Assembly: GCA_023398815.1 (NCBI GenBank)
Contig: JAEWRW010000026.1
Location: forward strand, 124,001 to 188,000
DNA from: Bacillota bacterium
Lineage (GTDB): Bacteria > Bacillota > Clostridia > Christensenellales > UMGS416
Reading direction: 5' to 3'
DNA: 64,000 bases
A program made the translations under genes and the position numbers. Within the stretch, counting starts at the first letter, position 1. Each line of letters begins with the position of its first letter. Below are positions 53,350 to 62,637 of this stretch, piece after piece. The notes beneath the pieces are model-generated. The model was not told where the DNA came from. It saw nothing but the letters and a program-made list of their open reading frames with translations, and did not search any database.

Positions 53350-54549
53350 ATGAAGATACTCGTAATCAATGCCGGCAGTTCGTCGCTCAAGTACCAGCTC
53401 ATCGACATGCAGAATGAGCAGGTCATCGCCAAGGGTTTGGCGGAGCGCATCGGCATTGAAGGCTCCAACCTGCGGCACCGTGTTGACGGGCGGGAGGATG
53501 TGCTCATTGAGCGCCCCATGAAGGACCACATCGCGGCCATGCGCCTGGTGCTGGACACCCTGACCGACCCCAAGCATGGCGTCATTGACAGCATGGACGC
53601 CATCAACGCCGTCGGCCACCGGGTGCTGCACTGCGGCGAGCGGTATAAGGACTCGGTTCTCATCGACGAAGAGGCCATCCAGGTCATCAAGGACGTCATC
53701 CCGCTGGGGCCGCTACACAACCCCGCCAATCTCATGGGCATCCAGGCCTGCCGCGAAGTCATGCCAAGCACCCCCATGGTGGCCGTGTTTGACACCGCCT
53801 TCCACCAGACCATGCCCGATTATGCCTACCTCTATGGCATTCCGTATGAATACTACGAGAAGTACCATGTGCGCCGCTATGGCTTCCACGGCACCAGCCA
53901 CAAGTATGTGTCGGCCCGCGCCATTGAAATGCTGGGCGGCAAGCCCGGCTCGAAGGTCGTCACCTGCCACCTGGGCAACGGCTGCTCGGTGGCCGCGGTC
54001 AGCGATGGCAAGGTGCTGGATACCTCAATGGGCCTGACTCCCCTGGAAGGCGTGCTGATGGGCACCCGCAGCGGCGACCTTGACCCCGCCGTGCTGGAGA
54101 CCCTGATGAACAACGACGATCTCTCCATCGGTGAGATGCTCAACATCCTGAACAAGAAGTCGGGGCTCATCGGCATTTCGGGCGTCAGCTCCGACATGCG
54201 TGACGTGTTGGCCGCCGCCGACGAGGGCAACAAGCGCTGCCAGACCGCCGTCAACATGTTCTGCTACCGCATCCGCAAGTACATCGGTGCCTACGCCGCC
54301 GCTATGGGTGGGCTGGACGCCGTGGTATTCACCGCCGGCATTGGGGAGAACAACCCCCGCCTGCGCTCCCAGATTCTGCACGGTCTCGAGTTCCTGGGCA
54401 TCGGCATTGACGAAGCGAAGAACGGCCAGCGCGCGGCCGAGCTCGACATCTCTGCCCCCGGGGCCAAGGTGCGCACACTCGTCATCTCCACCAACGAAGA
54501 GTTGGTCATCGCCCGTGACACGCTGGCCCTGGCAACCGGCGCACGGTAA
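53350..54549 (+). CDS. ackA: Acetate kinase
   Basis: A 399-residue acetokinase: ILVINAGSSSLKYQLID, VGHRVLHCGE, FDTAFHQTMP, RRYGFHGTSHKYV, the phosphate loop CHLGNGCSVAAV and FTAGIGENNP. It makes ATP and acetate from acetyl phosphate during fermentation. No phosphotransacetylase gene is adjacent. GGAGG precedes the ATG. The same position before DUF177 and rpmF is seen in many Clostridia. Confidence 0.98.
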   Translation: MKILVINAGSSSLKYQLIDMQNEQVIAKGLAERIGIEGSNLRHRVDGREDVLIERPMKDHIAAMRLVLDTLTDPKHGVIDSMDAINAVGHRVLHCGERYKDSVLIDEEAIQVIKDVIPLGPLHNPANLMGIQACREVMPSTPMVAVFDTAFHQTMPDYAYLYGIPYEYYEKYHVRRYGFHGTSHKYVSARAIEMLGGKPGSKVVTCHLGNGCSVAAVSDGKVLDTSMGLTPLEGVLMGTRSGDLDPAVLETLMNNDDLSIGEMLNILNKKSGLIGISGVSSDMRDVLAAADEGNKRCQTAVNMFCYRIRKYIGAYAAAMGGLDAVVFTAGIGENNPRLRSQILHGLEFLGIGIDEAKNGQRAAELDISAPGAKVRTLVISTNEELVIARDTLALATGAR

Positions 54550-54557
54550 AGAGCCGG

Positions 54558-54586
54558 TTGACAAGACCGGGTTGACTCACTATAAT
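54558..54586 (+). promoter_or_regulatory. Full-consensus sigma-A promoter of DUF177-rpmF
   Basis: TTGACA (54558-54563), 17-nt spacer and TATAAT (54581-54586) match consensus at all 12 positions, giving a leader of about 20 nt, as expected for a strongly expressed ribosomal gene. Confidence 0.85.
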
Positions 54587-54612
54587 TGCTTTGTTACCGA
54601 TTCGGAGGGTTC

Positions 54613-55098
54613 ATGGTCGTCAATGTTGCTGCAGCCGTCAAACATCCCGGAGTCGCCGTCCCCTTCCACCTGCTGGAGACGGCGGAGGCGATGGAGATTG
54701 CCGGCGAGCGCCTGAATTTCCAGGAACCCATTGCCGTCAGCGGCGAGGTTCTCTCCACGGGGGAGGACATTCTGGTTCGCGGAACGGTGCATGTGTCCTA
54801 TCTGGCCGCCTGCGCCCGGTGTCTCACCGATGTTCCCACCTCCCTGGACATCTCGTTTGAGGAGGAATTCGCCAGGACTGCCGACGACAACCACCCCGAT
54901 CGCTACCTGTACCAGGGGGAGACGCTGACCCTCGACCAGATGGTCACCGATCTCATCGCCCTGCAGACGCCTACGAGGCATCTGTGCAACCCAAACTGCC
55001 GGGGCTTATGTCCAGTGTGCGGCGCAGACAGGAACAAGGAACCCTGCAACTGCCGCGGGGCCGACCCGGATGGCGAATCCCCATTCGCCGCAGACTGA
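54613..55098 (+). CDS. DUF177 (YceD/YlbN-like) protein
   Basis: A 161-residue protein of the DUF177 family: a beta-rich core with CARCLTDVP (about 68-76), DRYLYQGETLTLDQMV, and the C-terminal cysteine cluster LCNPNCRGLCPVCGAD followed by CNC. The family is encoded next to rpmF almost everywhere and is linked to ribosome or 23S rRNA processing; the mechanism is not settled. GGAGG precedes the ATG at 54613. Confidence 0.93.
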   Translation: MVVNVAAAVKHPGVAVPFHLLETAEAMEIAGERLNFQEPIAVSGEVLSTGEDILVRGTVHVSYLAACARCLTDVPTSLDISFEEEFARTADDNHPDRYLYQGETLTLDQMVTDLIALQTPTRHLCNPNCRGLCPVCGADRNKEPCNCRGADPDGESPFAAD

Positions 55099-55127
55099 AA
55101 AGCTCAAGGAACAAGGAGGTGTGAACC

Positions 55128-55325
55128 ATGTCGATTTGTCCCAAAGGCAGACACTCCAAGGCCCGTTCGCGTTCGCGTCTGGCCAATTGGAAGCTGAAGA
55201 AGCCCCCGATCAATGAGTGCCCGCGCTGCAAGCAGGCCAAGCTGCCCCACCGTGTGTGCGGCAACTGCGGGTATTATGACGGTCGTCAGGTCGTCAATGT
55301 GGATGCAGCCGCGAAGGCGAAGTAA
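55128..55325 (+). CDS. rpmF: 50S ribosomal protein L32
   Basis: A 65-residue protein, MSICPKGRHSKARSRSRLAN at the start, with the zinc-ribbon pairs CPRC and CGNC (about 31-34 and 44-47) of the zinc-binding L32 form. Only the first residues differ from the usual MAVPK. AAGGAGG precedes the ATG. Confidence 0.97.
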   Translation: MSICPKGRHSKARSRSRLANWKLKKPPINECPRCKQAKLPHRVCGNCGYYDGRQVVNVDAAAKAK

Positions 55326-55458
55326 TTGCTGCCAGGTATCAAGTGAGGCTGTTTCCGCAGGCGGAGGCAGCCTTTTCCTTTGCGACAAACATATCCCAAA
55401 AAGCAGATATTCCATACTGCGAATATCTACAGATGGAAGGAGAACAACGATCGGTTCC

Positions 55459-56634
55459 ATGCTCTCGCTAAAGAACAGGTGGAAAAAAACCAGACTGCCG
55501 GAAGTGCTCATCACCCTTGCGGTGCTGTCGGCCTTTGTCAACGCCATCGCCACCGCTGTGCTGGCCATTGGCGTCACGGTCTACCTGTTTTGCAATGAGG
55601 ACCGCCGGGATCGACTGCTGAGCGTTCCCCACGCCCGCTGGCTGCTGCCCTTTGCGGCGCTGGCGCTGACAATCCCCGCCCTTTGGGGCAACTGGATCGG
55701 CGTGCTCGTGGGCTTTTTGGTCGTTTGCTTCCTCTGCCTCATCCTCTACCTCACCACCCACATGACGCCCGCGTTGCAGCGGCGGCTGTTGGCCTTGGTG
55801 TGTCTGCTGAGCGTGCCCGCTGCCCTCATTGCCTTTGTGCAGCGGTACGCCCTGGGTGTGGAGCGGGTCTCTTCCCTCTTTTGGAATCCCAACTATTATG
55901 CAGCGGCGTTGGAGTTTGTGCTGCTGATTGCCGCAAACCAGCTGCTGAACCGAAAGGGCCGCTGGGAGCGGGTCTATTTGCTGAGCCTGCTCGTGGTGAA
56001 CCTGGTGGCGCTCGATGCCACCGGTTGCCGCTCGGCTTGGCTGGCGCTGCTCATTGGTATGGTGGCGTTGCTGGCGCTCAATCGTAAGCCGTTGCAATCA
56101 GTACTGGTGCTGATGGGCGGCGCAGCAGCGCTGTATCTCTCCACCGTGGTGCCGGATCTGCTGCCGCGCATGGCCCACCTGGGGCCGGCTGCCGATGTCC
56201 GCGTTGACATTTGGCGGCAGGCACTCTCCTACATTCATGATAACCCCCTCTTTGGCGCGGGCGCTATGGCCTACTATGACCTGAGCGCCGGGGCATACCC
56301 CCACGCCCACAACCTGTATCTGGACATGATGCTCAACTATGGTCTGGTGGGGTGCCTGATGCTGGCCGGGTTCCTACTGCCTTTGTTCCGCGGTGCCCTG
56401 CGCGGGCTGGTCTCCACCCGCACCGCCGGGTCGCCCTACGCGCTGCTGTTTGCCGCCACCGCGGCCCTGCTGACCCACGGCCTGACCGATGTGACCATCC
56501 TGTGGCCCCAGACGGCTCTGCTGTTCTCGTTGCTGCTGTCCTGCAGTGCCTTCCAGCACATGCCGGTGGTGATGCTGCCGCCGCTGCCCCTGCCCGATGC
56601 TGCCAAGCAGACGGCCTACCGCCTTCCCCACTGA
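55459..56634 (+). CDS. O-antigen ligase/Wzy-like membrane protein
   Basis: A 391-residue protein with about ten membrane segments and the O-antigen ligase (Wzy_C) loop: DIWRQALSYIHDNPLFGAG and HAHNLYLDMMLNYGLVG. Such enzymes join or polymerise glycans outside the membrane; no other surface-polysaccharide genes are nearby, so its substrate is open. The ATG at 55459 is the first in-frame one in the conserved region, but the nearest AAGGAG is about 18 nt upstream, so the start is uncertain. Confidence 0.8.
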   Translation: MLSLKNRWKKTRLPEVLITLAVLSAFVNAIATAVLAIGVTVYLFCNEDRRDRLLSVPHARWLLPFAALALTIPALWGNWIGVLVGFLVVCFLCLILYLTTHMTPALQRRLLALVCLLSVPAALIAFVQRYALGVERVSSLFWNPNYYAAALEFVLLIAANQLLNRKGRWERVYLLSLLVVNLVALDATGCRSAWLALLIGMVALLALNRKPLQSVLVLMGGAAALYLSTVVPDLLPRMAHLGPAADVRVDIWRQALSYIHDNPLFGAGAMAYYDLSAGAYPHAHNLYLDMMLNYGLVGCLMLAGFLLPLFRGALRGLVSTRTAGSPYALLFAATAALLTHGLTDVTILWPQTALLFSLLLSCSAFQHMPVVMLPPLPLPDAAKQTAYRLPH

Positions 56635-56839
56635 GGCCGGGCCGCACCGGCAAGGGGTGGCTGCCATCATCGCGCACCGGGATAATGAGTATCAACCGTT
56701 ATCCTGCCCGCGAACAGACAGCGGCCTTGGCCCCATCAACTTGATATTGTCAGTGGGTCGGTAGCCATCGTCACGCGTCGATCCGAGCAATCCCACGGCC
56801 CTGCCACCACTACCGGGCTGATTCAACAAAGTATGCAAC

Positions 56840-56866
56840 ACCGCGGAAGCAACTTGCTTCCGCGGT
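56840..56866 (-). terminator. Hairpin terminator of sigH
   Basis: ACCGCGGAAGCAA and its exact complement are separated by one base, 25 nt beyond the sigH stop. The following DNA is not strongly T-rich. The rest of 56635-56891 shows no gene. Confidence 0.55.
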
Positions 56867-56891
56867 TCGTCGTCCATATTGGGGTTACTTC

Positions 56892-57551
56892 CTACGCTTC
56901 CTCCAGGAAGCGCTCCATCTTGCGCTTCACCCGCTGCAGGGCGTTGTCCACCGATTTGACGTGGCGGCTGAGGTCGTGGGCAATCTCGTGGTAGCTCTTG
57001 TCCTGCAGGTAGGAGTTGAGCACCTCCCACTCCAAGTCCGAGAGGGTCTCGTCCATCTTTCGGTTGAGGTAATCGTGCTTCTCCCGGTCAATGAGCAGAT
57101 CTTCGGGGGAGCTCACATACTCCATCGGCACCACGTCCATCAGCGTCCGCTCGCAGTCCTCGTCGTACACGGGCTTGTTGAGGGACACATAGGAGTTGAG
57201 AGGGATGTGCTTCTGCCGGGTCGCCGTTTTGATGGCGGTGATGATTTGGCGGGTGATGCAAATCTCCGCAAAGACATGGAAGGACGCGGCGCGGTCGGGC
57301 CGATAGTCCCGCACGGCCTTGAAGAACCCAATCATCCCTTCTTGGATGATGTCCTCCCGGTCAGCGCCCACAAGGAAATAAGAGCGCGCTTTGCTGCGCA
57401 CAAAGTTCTTGTACTTATAGAGAAGGTAATCCAGCGCTTCGGAGTCGCCGTTTTGCACAAGGGACACAGCCTGGTCGTCCTCCAGGCCATCAAAGCGTGT
57501 AAAGCGCCCGTTCACCGCATACTCTGACAGGACTTGTTCCACCGTCATCAT
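56892..57551 (-). CDS. sigH: RNA polymerase sporulation sigma factor SigH
   Basis: A 219-residue sigma factor with region 2 GDSEALDYLLYKYKNFVRSK and REDIIQEGMIGFFKAVRDY, the SigH-specific linker and region 4 LSDLEWEVLNSYLQDKSY followed by the DNA-binding helix-turn-helix. SigH drives early sporulation genes in Bacillota. The frame opens at 57575, but the promoter predicts transcription from about 57582, so the ATG at 57551 with AAGGG ten bases upstream is preferred. Confidence 0.93.
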   Translation of the reverse strand: MMTVEQVLSEYAVNGRFTRFDGLEDDQAVSLVQNGDSEALDYLLYKYKNFVRSKARSYFLVGADREDIIQEGMIGFFKAVRDYRPDRAASFHVFAEICITRQIITAIKTATRQKHIPLNSYVSLNKPVYDEDCERTLMDVVPMEYVSSPEDLLIDREKHDYLNRKMDETLSDLEWEVLNSYLQDKSYHEIAHDLSRHVKSVDNALQRVKRKMERFLEEA

Positions 57552-57588
57552 GGCATGTTTTCCCTTCGTATGCATATAAACCTATTCA

Positions 57589-57617
57589 ATTATAGAACTG
57601 AGCTTCGCCAGCGTCAA
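57589..57617 (-). promoter_or_regulatory. Sigma-A promoter of sigH
   Basis: TTGACG (57612-57617), 17-nt spacer and TATAAT (57589-57594) on the minus strand. Confidence 0.8.
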
Positions 57618-57670
57618 GGGAGGTTATTGGTGAAAACTGCCTCCATTGCGTGAACTTTTTGTGAAATTGG

Positions 57671-57706
57671 CACAAAAGGAAAGGCCGACCCCGCATTCGG
57701 GCCGGC
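57671..57706 (-). terminator. Terminator of the oxidoreductase/esterase operon
   Basis: GCCGACCCC pairs imperfectly with GGGCCGGC; on the minus strand TTTCCTTTTG follows. It lies about 70 nt beyond the esterase stop. Confidence 0.55.
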
Positions 57707-57777
57707 ATCTCGGCTTGTCAGCAGATGCTGTGTACAGCAACACGACCGACCGACCAAAAACTGGCCGGAACCCTAGT

Positions 57778-58602
57778 TTACTGCCACAAATCCCGCAGGA
57801 AGTCTCCTGCCAAATCCACCCAACGGCGGATCTGGGGCCAGTCGGAGGCCAGACTCAACCCATGTTGACCCTTGGGGAAGATGTGCAGCGCCGCGGTCAC
57901 GCCCCGGTCGCGCAGGGCACGGAAGAGAAGCTCGCTGTTCTGGCAGGGCACGGCGTCATCCTCCGCTGTGTGCCACAGGAATGTGGGGCTGGTGCACTCG
58001 GTCACGTGGCGTGCCGGGCACAGTTGGGCGCGCAGTTCCATGTCGCCAGCCCGGTCGCCCAGCAGGCTCTGGGCACTGCCCTCATGGGCGTAGGGGCCCA
58101 TGAGCTCAATGACCGGATAGCAGGGCAGCATGGCGTCCGGGCGGCTGGAGAACCGCTCCACCGGGTCGGCGGCGTCGGGGTCGCCCTCGTCCCAGAAGAC
58201 ACCGGTGCAGGCCGTCAGGTGCCCGCCGGCCGAGAAGCCCAACACCGCGATGCGATCGGGCCGCACGCCATAACGCGCCGCGTGGCAGCGCACAAAGCGC
58301 ACCGCGCGGGAAGCATCCATTTGGGGCAGCGGGTACCGGTAGGGGCTGACGCGATAATCCAGCACAAAGGCGGAGAAGCCCTGTGCGTTCATCGCCTGGG
58401 CCACGTTCTCGGCCTCGTGCATGGCCTTCATCACATACCCGCCGCCGGGCAGCACGATGACGCAGCCATTCCCCTGCCCCTCCAAAAGGTAGGGCGTCAG
58501 GGTCGGCTCGTCCTGGTCAATCATGGGGTCGTAGCCCGGGGTCTGCTCCCATAGCTTGATGGGGTGCTTCTCCGCAAAGGCACGCCAGGAATCAATCTGC
58601 AT
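57778..58602 (-). CDS. Alpha/beta hydrolase (acetyl-esterase-like)
   Basis: A 274-residue alpha/beta hydrolase with oxyanion motif LPGGGYVMKA (about 51-60), nucleophile GFSAGGH (Ser near 124), a catalytic Asp in EDDAVP and His in GQHGLSLA. It fits the acetyl xylan esterase/acetylesterase group without a signal peptide. GGGAGG precedes the ATG; it lies 30 nt after the HAD gene and probably shares its transcript. Confidence 0.87.
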   Translation of the reverse strand: MQIDSWRAFAEKHPIKLWEQTPGYDPMIDQDEPTLTPYLLEGQGNGCVIVLPGGGYVMKAMHEAENVAQAMNAQGFSAFVLDYRVSPYRYPLPQMDASRAVRFVRCHAARYGVRPDRIAVLGFSAGGHLTACTGVFWDEGDPDAADPVERFSSRPDAMLPCYPVIELMGPYAHEGSAQSLLGDRAGDMELRAQLCPARHVTECTSPTFLWHTAEDDAVPCQNSELLFRALRDRGVTAALHIFPKGQHGLSLASDWPQIRRWVDLAGDFLRDLWQ

Positions 58603-58632
58603 GGTTCGTTCCTCCCGTGGTTGCGTATGCGT

Positions 58633-59445
58633 TCAACGGATGTAGGGCACGAGGTCCGCCAACCGTTCAAAAACGAGATCGGGCTGTATGGGGCTGGCGT
58701 CGATGTCCTGGGGCGTGGCCTCGCCAGTCAGCACACACACAGAAAGGATACCGTTGCGCACACCGGTAGCAATGTCAGTGTAGAGCCGATCCCCGCAGAT
58801 GGCGAGCTCCCCCGGTGCTAGGCCCGTGCGCTCCAGAAGCCCGCGCACGATCTCCGCATGGGGCTTGCCCACGATGCAATCGGGTTCCCGCCCGGTGGAA
58901 GCCTTGATGTAGGCGATTGTCGCGCCGATGTCGGGCACAAAGCCGGTTTCGGTGGGGCAATTGAGGTCAGGATGGGTGGCGATATAAGGGATGCCGCTGC
59001 GCACCATGTCACACACTCGGGTGAGCTTGCCATAGTCCAGCGTGGTGTCAAAGCCGATGACGATCACGTCGGCGTTGTCCACGGTGAGCGGCACACCAAA
59101 GCGTCGGAACTCCCCCTTGAGATAGCGGTTGCCCAGCAGGTAGACCTTCTTGCCGGGCATAACACGGTTCAAATACTGACACGTCGCCATGCCGGAGGTG
59201 TAGATGGCCTCCTCGCCCGCCACGCAGCCCATGCCGCGCAGTTTCTCCGCGTAGTATTCGCCGTCACGGCTGGAGTTGTTGGTGAGGAACAGCACCCGTC
59301 GGCCCCGATTGAGGGCGTGGCGGTAAAAATCCAGCGAACCCGCCAGCAGCCGGTCGCCCAGGTAAAAGGTGCCATCCATATCCAGCACGAAGCACCGCAC
59401 CCCCCGCAGGCGGCGCAGCGCTTCCTCCTTATTGGCAAAACTCAT
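58633..59445 (-). CDS. HAD-IIA family phosphatase (NagD/AraL-like)
   Basis: A 270-residue HAD hydrolase: motif I FVLDMDGTFYLGD (19-31), motif II FLTNNSS, the IIA cap with GMATCQYLNR, and motif IV VGKPHAEIV with GDRLYTDI. It dephosphorylates small sugar phosphates. It overlaps the upstream G1P-dehydrogenase-like gene by 17 nt; in Bacillus subtilis araL and araM are the same pair of families. GGAGGAGG precedes the ATG at 59445. Confidence 0.9.
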   Translation of the reverse strand: MSFANKEEALRRLRGVRCFVLDMDGTFYLGDRLLAGSLDFYRHALNRGRRVLFLTNNSSRDGEYYAEKLRGMGCVAGEEAIYTSGMATCQYLNRVMPGKKVYLLGNRYLKGEFRRFGVPLTVDNADVIVIGFDTTLDYGKLTRVCDMVRSGIPYIATHPDLNCPTETGFVPDIGATIAYIKASTGREPDCIVGKPHAEIVRGLLERTGLAPGELAICGDRLYTDIATGVRNGILSVCVLTGEATPQDIDASPIQPDLVFERLADLVPYIR

Positions 59446-60736
59446 CGGCAACCTCCTCCACCAAGCGATCCAGACAACCGCACAGCCAGCACAAGCGCAG
59501 GATGGTGAAGCGATCCCGCACCTCCACGGCCCAGCGCAGGGCGTCCAGCGTGTCCTGCCGGTCATAGCCCAGGTCAGCCGGCCGCACCGGGGCGCCCATA
59601 GCCCGCAGCGCCGTCTCCCCCTGGGCGCGCAGCACCGGCAGGCCGTCGGCCCAACCGCGTAGCGCCTGCCAATGGGCAGTCGTTTCCCCCAGCACCTGGC
59701 GGCGCCAGACCGGGTCGAAGTGCCGCTCGGGCGCCTGGGCCAGGATGGCCGGGGCCAACGCGCCATAGGCTTGCCGCAGGCCCTCCTCCCAGTCCGCACG
59801 GGAGGCCGCCTGGCCTAGGGGCGGCTGCTCCGCGGTCAGGAATTTCTCATACAGCCGAAGTGTTAACAGCGTCGCCACGCCCACCTTATCGCCATGCAGG
59901 GTGGAGCGTCGCCCACGCGCCAGGTCGCGCATCTCCCAAAAGTGGGAGACGTGGTGCTCCGCACCCGAGGCAGGACGGGAGTTGCCCACCATCTGCATCG
60001 CCAAGCCCGACAGCACCAACCCCTCCATGAGCCCGCCCACGGCGTCCATGTCCCGCTGGGGCAAGCCAGGCGCAGCGGTCAACGCGGCGCTCACGGCTCG
60101 ATCCACTTGGGCGGCCACGGTCTCACAGTGATATTCGCCGGTCAGGGTGTGGGCCAGTTTCCAATCCAGGGCGGCGTTGACCTTGCCAAAGAGATCGCCA
60201 AACCCGGCGGCCAACAGGGGCAATGGAGCCCCCGCCAGCACAGCGAGGTCACCCACCACCACCTGGGGGGCTACTCCAGGGTAGGTCACTTTCAGGCCGG
60301 CGCGATTGACCGGCGTCACATCGGAGGCATAGCCGTCCATCGACGGGGCGGTGCCCACCACCAGATAGGGTAAGCCCGTGCGCTTGGCCACAAAGCGGCA
60401 AGCGTCGTTGATGGTGCCGCTGCCCACGGCCACAATGCGCCCCACGGCGTCATCGAGGGCCATGAGGATGGCACCCACCATGCGCTCATCGGTGTGCAGC
60501 TCCCCTGCGGGGAAGACCTGCCGCCGACAGGGAATGCCGGCCTCCAGCAGCGACTGCGCCACGGCTTCGCCCGCCGCCTGCCAGGTATTGGCGTCGGCCA
60601 CCAGCAGGATGGGCTCCCCCCAGCCCGCCGCCAGCAGCATCCGCCCCAGGCGGGCCGCTGCCCCCACGCCAATCTCCGCGCGGGTTACCACCCGGTGCTC
60701 CCGTCCGCAGGGGCACAGGCCGTTCTCCATACTCAT
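59429..60736 (-). CDS. sn-Glycerol-1-phosphate dehydrogenase-like protein (AraM/EgsA family)
   Basis: A 435-residue NAD(P)-dependent dehydrogenase of the iron-alcohol-dehydrogenase superfamily: GSGTINDACRFVAKRTG, TAPSMDGYASDVTPV, GFGDLFGK and the metal-binding GAEHHVSHFWEM. AraM makes glycerol-1-phosphate from dihydroxyacetone phosphate. The N-terminus carries a CPCGREH motif. The start at 60736 has AGGAG; an ATG 33 nt upstream lacks one. Confidence 0.85.
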   Translation of the reverse strand: MSMENGLCPCGREHRVVTRAEIGVGAAARLGRMLLAAGWGEPILLVADANTWQAAGEAVAQSLLEAGIPCRRQVFPAGELHTDERMVGAILMALDDAVGRIVAVGSGTINDACRFVAKRTGLPYLVVGTAPSMDGYASDVTPVNRAGLKVTYPGVAPQVVVGDLAVLAGAPLPLLAAGFGDLFGKVNAALDWKLAHTLTGEYHCETVAAQVDRAVSAALTAAPGLPQRDMDAVGGLMEGLVLSGLAMQMVGNSRPASGAEHHVSHFWEMRDLARGRRSTLHGDKVGVATLLTLRLYEKFLTAEQPPLGQAASRADWEEGLRQAYGALAPAILAQAPERHFDPVWRRQVLGETTAHWQALRGWADGLPVLRAQGETALRAMGAPVRPADLGYDRQDTLDALRWAVEVRDRFTILRLCWLCGCLDRLVEEVADEFCQ

Positions 60737-60843
60737 TCCGCCTCTCCTTTGTGCCCCATCATAACACATCGCTCCAGCGTTGCAAAGTAGAACACCCCCT
60801 CCCGCTGTGGTACAATGGGGCTACAACGAAGGGGGCGAAGGCC

Positions 60844-61851
60844 ATGGCATTTCGGATTGGACTCATCGGTTGTGGGGGCATCGCAAAGTCGGCCCACGGG
60901 GCCATGCTGGCGCGTTATGCGGCGCTGCGGGTCGGGGTGGAACTGAGTGCCTGCTGCGACCTGCGGCGGGAGAGTGCCGAGGACATGGCGCGGCAGAACG
61001 GGTTTGCCCAGGTCTTTGATGACCCCGAGCGGCTGCTGCGCGAGGCGCGCCCCGACGCGGTGCTGCTGGCCGTGCCCATTGAGCGCACGGCACAGGTGGC
61101 CCAGCAGGTGCTGGCCCATCGCATCCCGTTGCTCACAGAGAAACCGGCGGGGCTGACCACCGCCGAGAACGACGCCATCGCCGCTGCGGCCCGGGCGGCT
61201 GGCGTGCCGGCCTGCGTGGCCCACAACCGCCGCCACATGCCGTTGGTGCTGGCGCTGACGCAGGAGCTTGACAGCCTGCGGGCCCAGGGGCTGCCGCCCA
61301 CCAGCATACAGTTGGATTTGGTGCGCGTAGGCCGCGCTGACCCGGATTTCGCCATGACGGCCATCCACGGCATCGACCTGGTACACCACCTCTATCGGCA
61401 GGACTACGAGGAGGTGTTCTTCCAATACCACGAGCACCCCCAGAGCCAGCCAGCCGGTGACATCCGCATGCTGGCGCGCATGGCCGATGGGGCGTTGGCC
61501 CAGTTGAGCTTCTGCCCATTGGGCGGCGCGGTGACCGAGCGAGTGGTCGTACACGTTCACGACCACACGTTCCTGCTGGAGCTGCCGGTCTGGGGCGGCT
61601 CCGATGTACCGGGGCGGCTGCTGCATATGGTGGGCGACAAGGTAGTGCGCACACTGGACGGCACCACCGCCGCCGATGGCGATTCCTCAATGGGCGTCAC
61701 CAATGGGTTCTTCGCCGAAGCCGCCGCGTTCTTCGATGCTCTGCGACAGGGGCGCACCCCTGGTGACCCGGTGGAGAGCGCCCGTCAGTCGGTGGAGGTC
61801 GCCAGCTGCATCAGCCGGCGGGAGACCCAATACCGCCGGGCAAACGTCTAG
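60844..61851 (+). CDS. Gfo/Idh/MocA family oxidoreductase
   Basis: A 335-residue protein with an N-terminal Rossmann domain (IGLIGCGGIAKSAHGAML) and the EKP motif (LLTEKPAGLT, about 98-107), followed by the alpha/beta substrate domain. The family uses NAD(P) on sugars and cyclitols; the substrate is not evident. The ATG at 60844 follows GAAGG; TGGTACAAT lies upstream (60808-60816). Its stop codon shares the bases CTAG with that of the convergent thioesterase gene. Confidence 0.87.
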   Translation: MAFRIGLIGCGGIAKSAHGAMLARYAALRVGVELSACCDLRRESAEDMARQNGFAQVFDDPERLLREARPDAVLLAVPIERTAQVAQQVLAHRIPLLTEKPAGLTTAENDAIAAAARAAGVPACVAHNRRHMPLVLALTQELDSLRAQGLPPTSIQLDLVRVGRADPDFAMTAIHGIDLVHHLYRQDYEEVFFQYHEHPQSQPAGDIRMLARMADGALAQLSFCPLGGAVTERVVVHVHDHTFLLELPVWGGSDVPGRLLHMVGDKVVRTLDGTTAADGDSSMGVTNGFFAEAAAFFDALRQGRTPGDPVESARQSVEVASCISRRETQYRRANV

Positions 61852-62615
61852 CGAGCGGGTTCTTCGCCCCGCCGCTCAATGCGCACCCGGGCCTGGAAGG
61901 CCGTCTTACCGTCGGGTTTTTGCCCGGCGATGGAGACGGTGCCTTCCCCCGCCGCGGACACATCCCGCAGGAGCTCGATCGTCTCCCCCGGCAGGGCTTC
62001 GTTGAGGTAGCTGATCTCCACCGAGCGTACGCCATACTGCCGGTGGCTCTCCAGCGGGAAGCAGTCCATGCAGTAGTCCAGGTAACGCGTGTTGTTCACG
62101 TGGCCGTTGAGGTCGACATCGCTGTACCCGATGGTCTTGCGGTAGGCCGTCTCCGGCGCAGCCAGGTCGGGCAGCTTTCGCAGCTTCTCCCCCAGTGCCC
62201 GGTCGGTGCGGAAGGGAGGGTAGTCAATAGCGATGGTGTCACACTTGCGCAGGCGGCGGCTGGCGATGTCGAAGACGACCCACACCGAACTCGCCCGGGC
62301 AATGACCTCACCATGCTCATCCCGCAGCAGGAAATCGCGTTCAAACTCCAGCAGCTGTGGTGGCAGGGGCCAGGTCTCCACGGTGACCTGCTCCATCCAC
62401 AGCGGGCTGCGCAGCAGCTCCACCCGCATGCGAAGCAGTGCCCAGGCCACTCCATGCTCCCGCTCCAGCGCGGCAAAGCCGATGCCCAACTCGTCCACCG
62501 CCTGGGATGCTGCCTCTTGGAAGTAGCCAAACAGCGCACTCAGCTTGAGTTCCTTGTTGAAGTCCACGTCTCGCAGATCGATATGGAACGATGTTTGAAA
62601 AACGGAGGTATCCAT
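61848..62615 (-). CDS. Acyl-ACP thioesterase (FatA/FatB-like)
   Basis: A 255-residue tandem hot-dog protein: FQTSFHIDLRDVDFNKELKL opens the first fold, DVDLNGHVNNTRYLDYCMD carries the catalytic Asn/His region of the second. Bacterial members release free fatty acids from acyl-ACP. GGGGAGGAG precedes the ATG. A palindrome overlaps its promoter. Confidence 0.9.
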   Translation of the reverse strand: MDTSVFQTSFHIDLRDVDFNKELKLSALFGYFQEAASQAVDELGIGFAALEREHGVAWALLRMRVELLRSPLWMEQVTVETWPLPPQLLEFERDFLLRDEHGEVIARASSVWVVFDIASRRLRKCDTIAIDYPPFRTDRALGEKLRKLPDLAAPETAYRKTIGYSDVDLNGHVNNTRYLDYCMDCFPLESHRQYGVRSVEISYLNEALPGETIELLRDVSAAGEGTVSIAGQKPDGKTAFQARVRIERRGEEPAR

Positions 62616-62637
62616 ACGCTCCTCCCCTATCCTGTTA

